A stretch of DNA of 64,000 nt from an uncultured Eubacteriales bacterium. Lineage in GTDB: Bacteria; Bacillota; Clostridia; Lachnospirales; Lachnospiraceae. Made by a program: the position numbers and the translations under genes. The stretch spans positions 48,556 to 112,555 of the forward strand of contig URMF01000004.1 of the NCBI GenBank assembly GCA_900548855.1, given 5' to 3'. Below the pieces are notes generated by a model that did not search any database, had not been told where the DNA came from, and saw only the letters and a list, made by a program, of their open reading frames with translations. Numbering within the stretch: position 1 is the first letter of the stretch; the number at the start of each line of letters is the position of its first letter. Shown here one piece after another: positions 63,252 to 64,000 of this stretch.

Positions 63252-64000
63252 ATGGCAACCCCTGTAAATCCAAGGGCAACAAAAAATGCCGTTCAATTAT
63301 TAGACTATTTATATGAGACTGCCGGTAATGGGATTATTACCGGACAGCATACCCAGACAGTTCCCATGGAGGAGATTGAATATATCCGCAAGGTGACGGG
63401 AAAAGAGCCTAAGCTGAGAGGCTTTGAACTGCTTGCCTGTTCGCCGAATATCAATTATGAGGATACCTCAGAGCCCTGTATGCAGGAGGTATATGAAAAC
63501 CGGGGAACATTGGAGACGGCATACCAGTGGGCGAAGGAGACAGAGGGTATAGTCACATTTACATTTCATTGGTTTTCCCCTATCGGAGGCAGGGACAAGT
63601 CGTTTTATGCAGAGCATACAGACTTTGATGCAAGCCGTGTTCTGGAAGAGGGTTCACCGGAGAGAACTGCATTTTTTCATGATATGGATGTGATTGCGGA
63701 GTCATTAAAGCGTTTCTGTGAAGCGGATATTCCCATTCTCTGGAGACCCTTTCATGAATCAGAGGGGACCTGGTTCTGGTGGGGAGCTAAGGGAGCGGAA
63801 ATTGCGAGAGAATTGTATAAATTGATGTTTGTGCATTACACTCAGGTACATCATCTGGATAATTTATTATGGGTGTGGAACTGTCCGTTAAAGGAAGGAT
63901 ATCCCGGTGATGAATATGTGGATGTGGTTTCTGTGGATATTTATCTGGAAAAATATGAGTCTACTGATTATCGGGAACACTATGAGAAGCTTGTGGCAGG
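63252..64000 (+). CDS. GH26 family beta-mannanase-like glycoside hydrolase (3' end outside window)
   Basis: The frame is open from ATG 63252 (GAGGAGGG upstream) to the window end, about 249 residues. NGIITGQHTQ near the start, FTFHWFSP and IPILWRPFHESEGTWFWWG are GH26 features; E169 in RPFHE would be the acid/base catalyst. GH26 enzymes cut beta-1,4-mannan or mannosyl bonds. No signal peptide is visible, so it is probably intracellular, acting on imported mannan oligosaccharides. The second catalytic glutamate lies beyond the window. Confidence 0.88.
   Translation, partial: MATPVNPRATKNAVQLLDYLYETAGNGIITGQHTQTVPMEEIEYIRKVTGKEPKLRGFELLACSPNINYEDTSEPCMQEVYENRGTLETAYQWAKETEGIVTFTFHWFSPIGGRDKSFYAEHTDFDASRVLEEGSPERTAFFHDMDVIAESLKRFCEADIPILWRPFHESEGTWFWWGAKGAEIARELYKLMFVHYTQVHHLDNLLWVWNCPLKEGYPGDEYVDVVSVDIYLEKYESTDYREHYEKLVA

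Noticed and set aside
1..64000. tRNA, rRNA, CRISPR array, insertion-sequence transposase or prophage
   Set aside because: None was recognised on either strand; the only repeats are the palindromic elements, the 47-base hairpins and coding repeats.

Overview
The window reads as a chromosomal segment of a Gram-positive anaerobe of the Clostridia, most likely a Lachnospiraceae-type gut bacterium. Evidence: a SCIFF peptide gene with its radical-SAM maturase beside a TIGR04086 membrane protein and a fused SecDF; HemZ between a RelA/SpoT–MBL pair and hisS–aspS; ferredoxin-dependent indolepyruvate oxidoreductase; a T-box on valS; strong AGGAGG-type ribosome sites throughout. No rRNA, tRNA, CRISPR array, IS transposase or prophage was found. 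Most genes are on the + strand.

Layout. 1-6.9 kb: the end of a MATE exporter, mntP behind a Mn2+ riboswitch, a glycosyltransferase fused to a MarR-like domain, a DMT transporter with a His-rich tail, an LD-carboxypeptidase and small membrane proteins. 7.0-14.3 kb: accessory small genes, a Fic AMP-transferase with four spaced copies of an operator-like motif, T-box-controlled valS, and three copies of a palindromic, transposase-free element (7015, 10391, 13134), one of them inside the valS leader. 14.4-15.9 kb: a stand-alone reverse transcriptase preceded by a structured leader with its own promoter and terminator. 16.1-22.5 kb: a six-gene operon with sulfate activation to PAPS (CysD, CysN-CysC fusion), a NitT/TauT-type ABC importer and a sulfotransferase, without any reductase. 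22.7-29.5 kb: a sodium symporter, an XRE regulator, and IorAB with a phenylacetate-CoA ligase (aromatic amino-acid fermentation).

29.7-34.3 kb: an AT-rich, foreign-looking operon with a secreted protein, a lipoprotein, an adaptor and a MacB-like ABC exporter. 34.6-36.2 kb: CorA and a cyclophilin. 36.6-47.0 kb: a signalling and surface locus of FHA protein, PP2C phosphatase, transmembrane Ser/Thr kinase with TPR-like sensor, a membrane protein with tandem Thr-Thr-Val-Leu repeats, and a 1592-residue Ig-like surface protein. 47.0-64.0 kb: mostly housekeeping genes (HAD phosphatase, SCIFF system, SecDF, RecJ, RelA/SpoT, HemZ, HD-GYP, HisRS, AspRS), one decayed gene, and the start of a GH26 mannanase.

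Three loci could be under-described systems: (i) the PAPS synthesis/sulfotransferase operon, apparently dedicated to sulfating something rather than assimilating sulfur; (ii) the reverse transcriptase with a retron-like upstream RNA candidate; (iii) the kinase/phosphatase/FHA locus whose Thr repeats look like a multisite phospho-scaffold. All three are inferences from sequence and gene order. Family names come from motif recognition without database searches.
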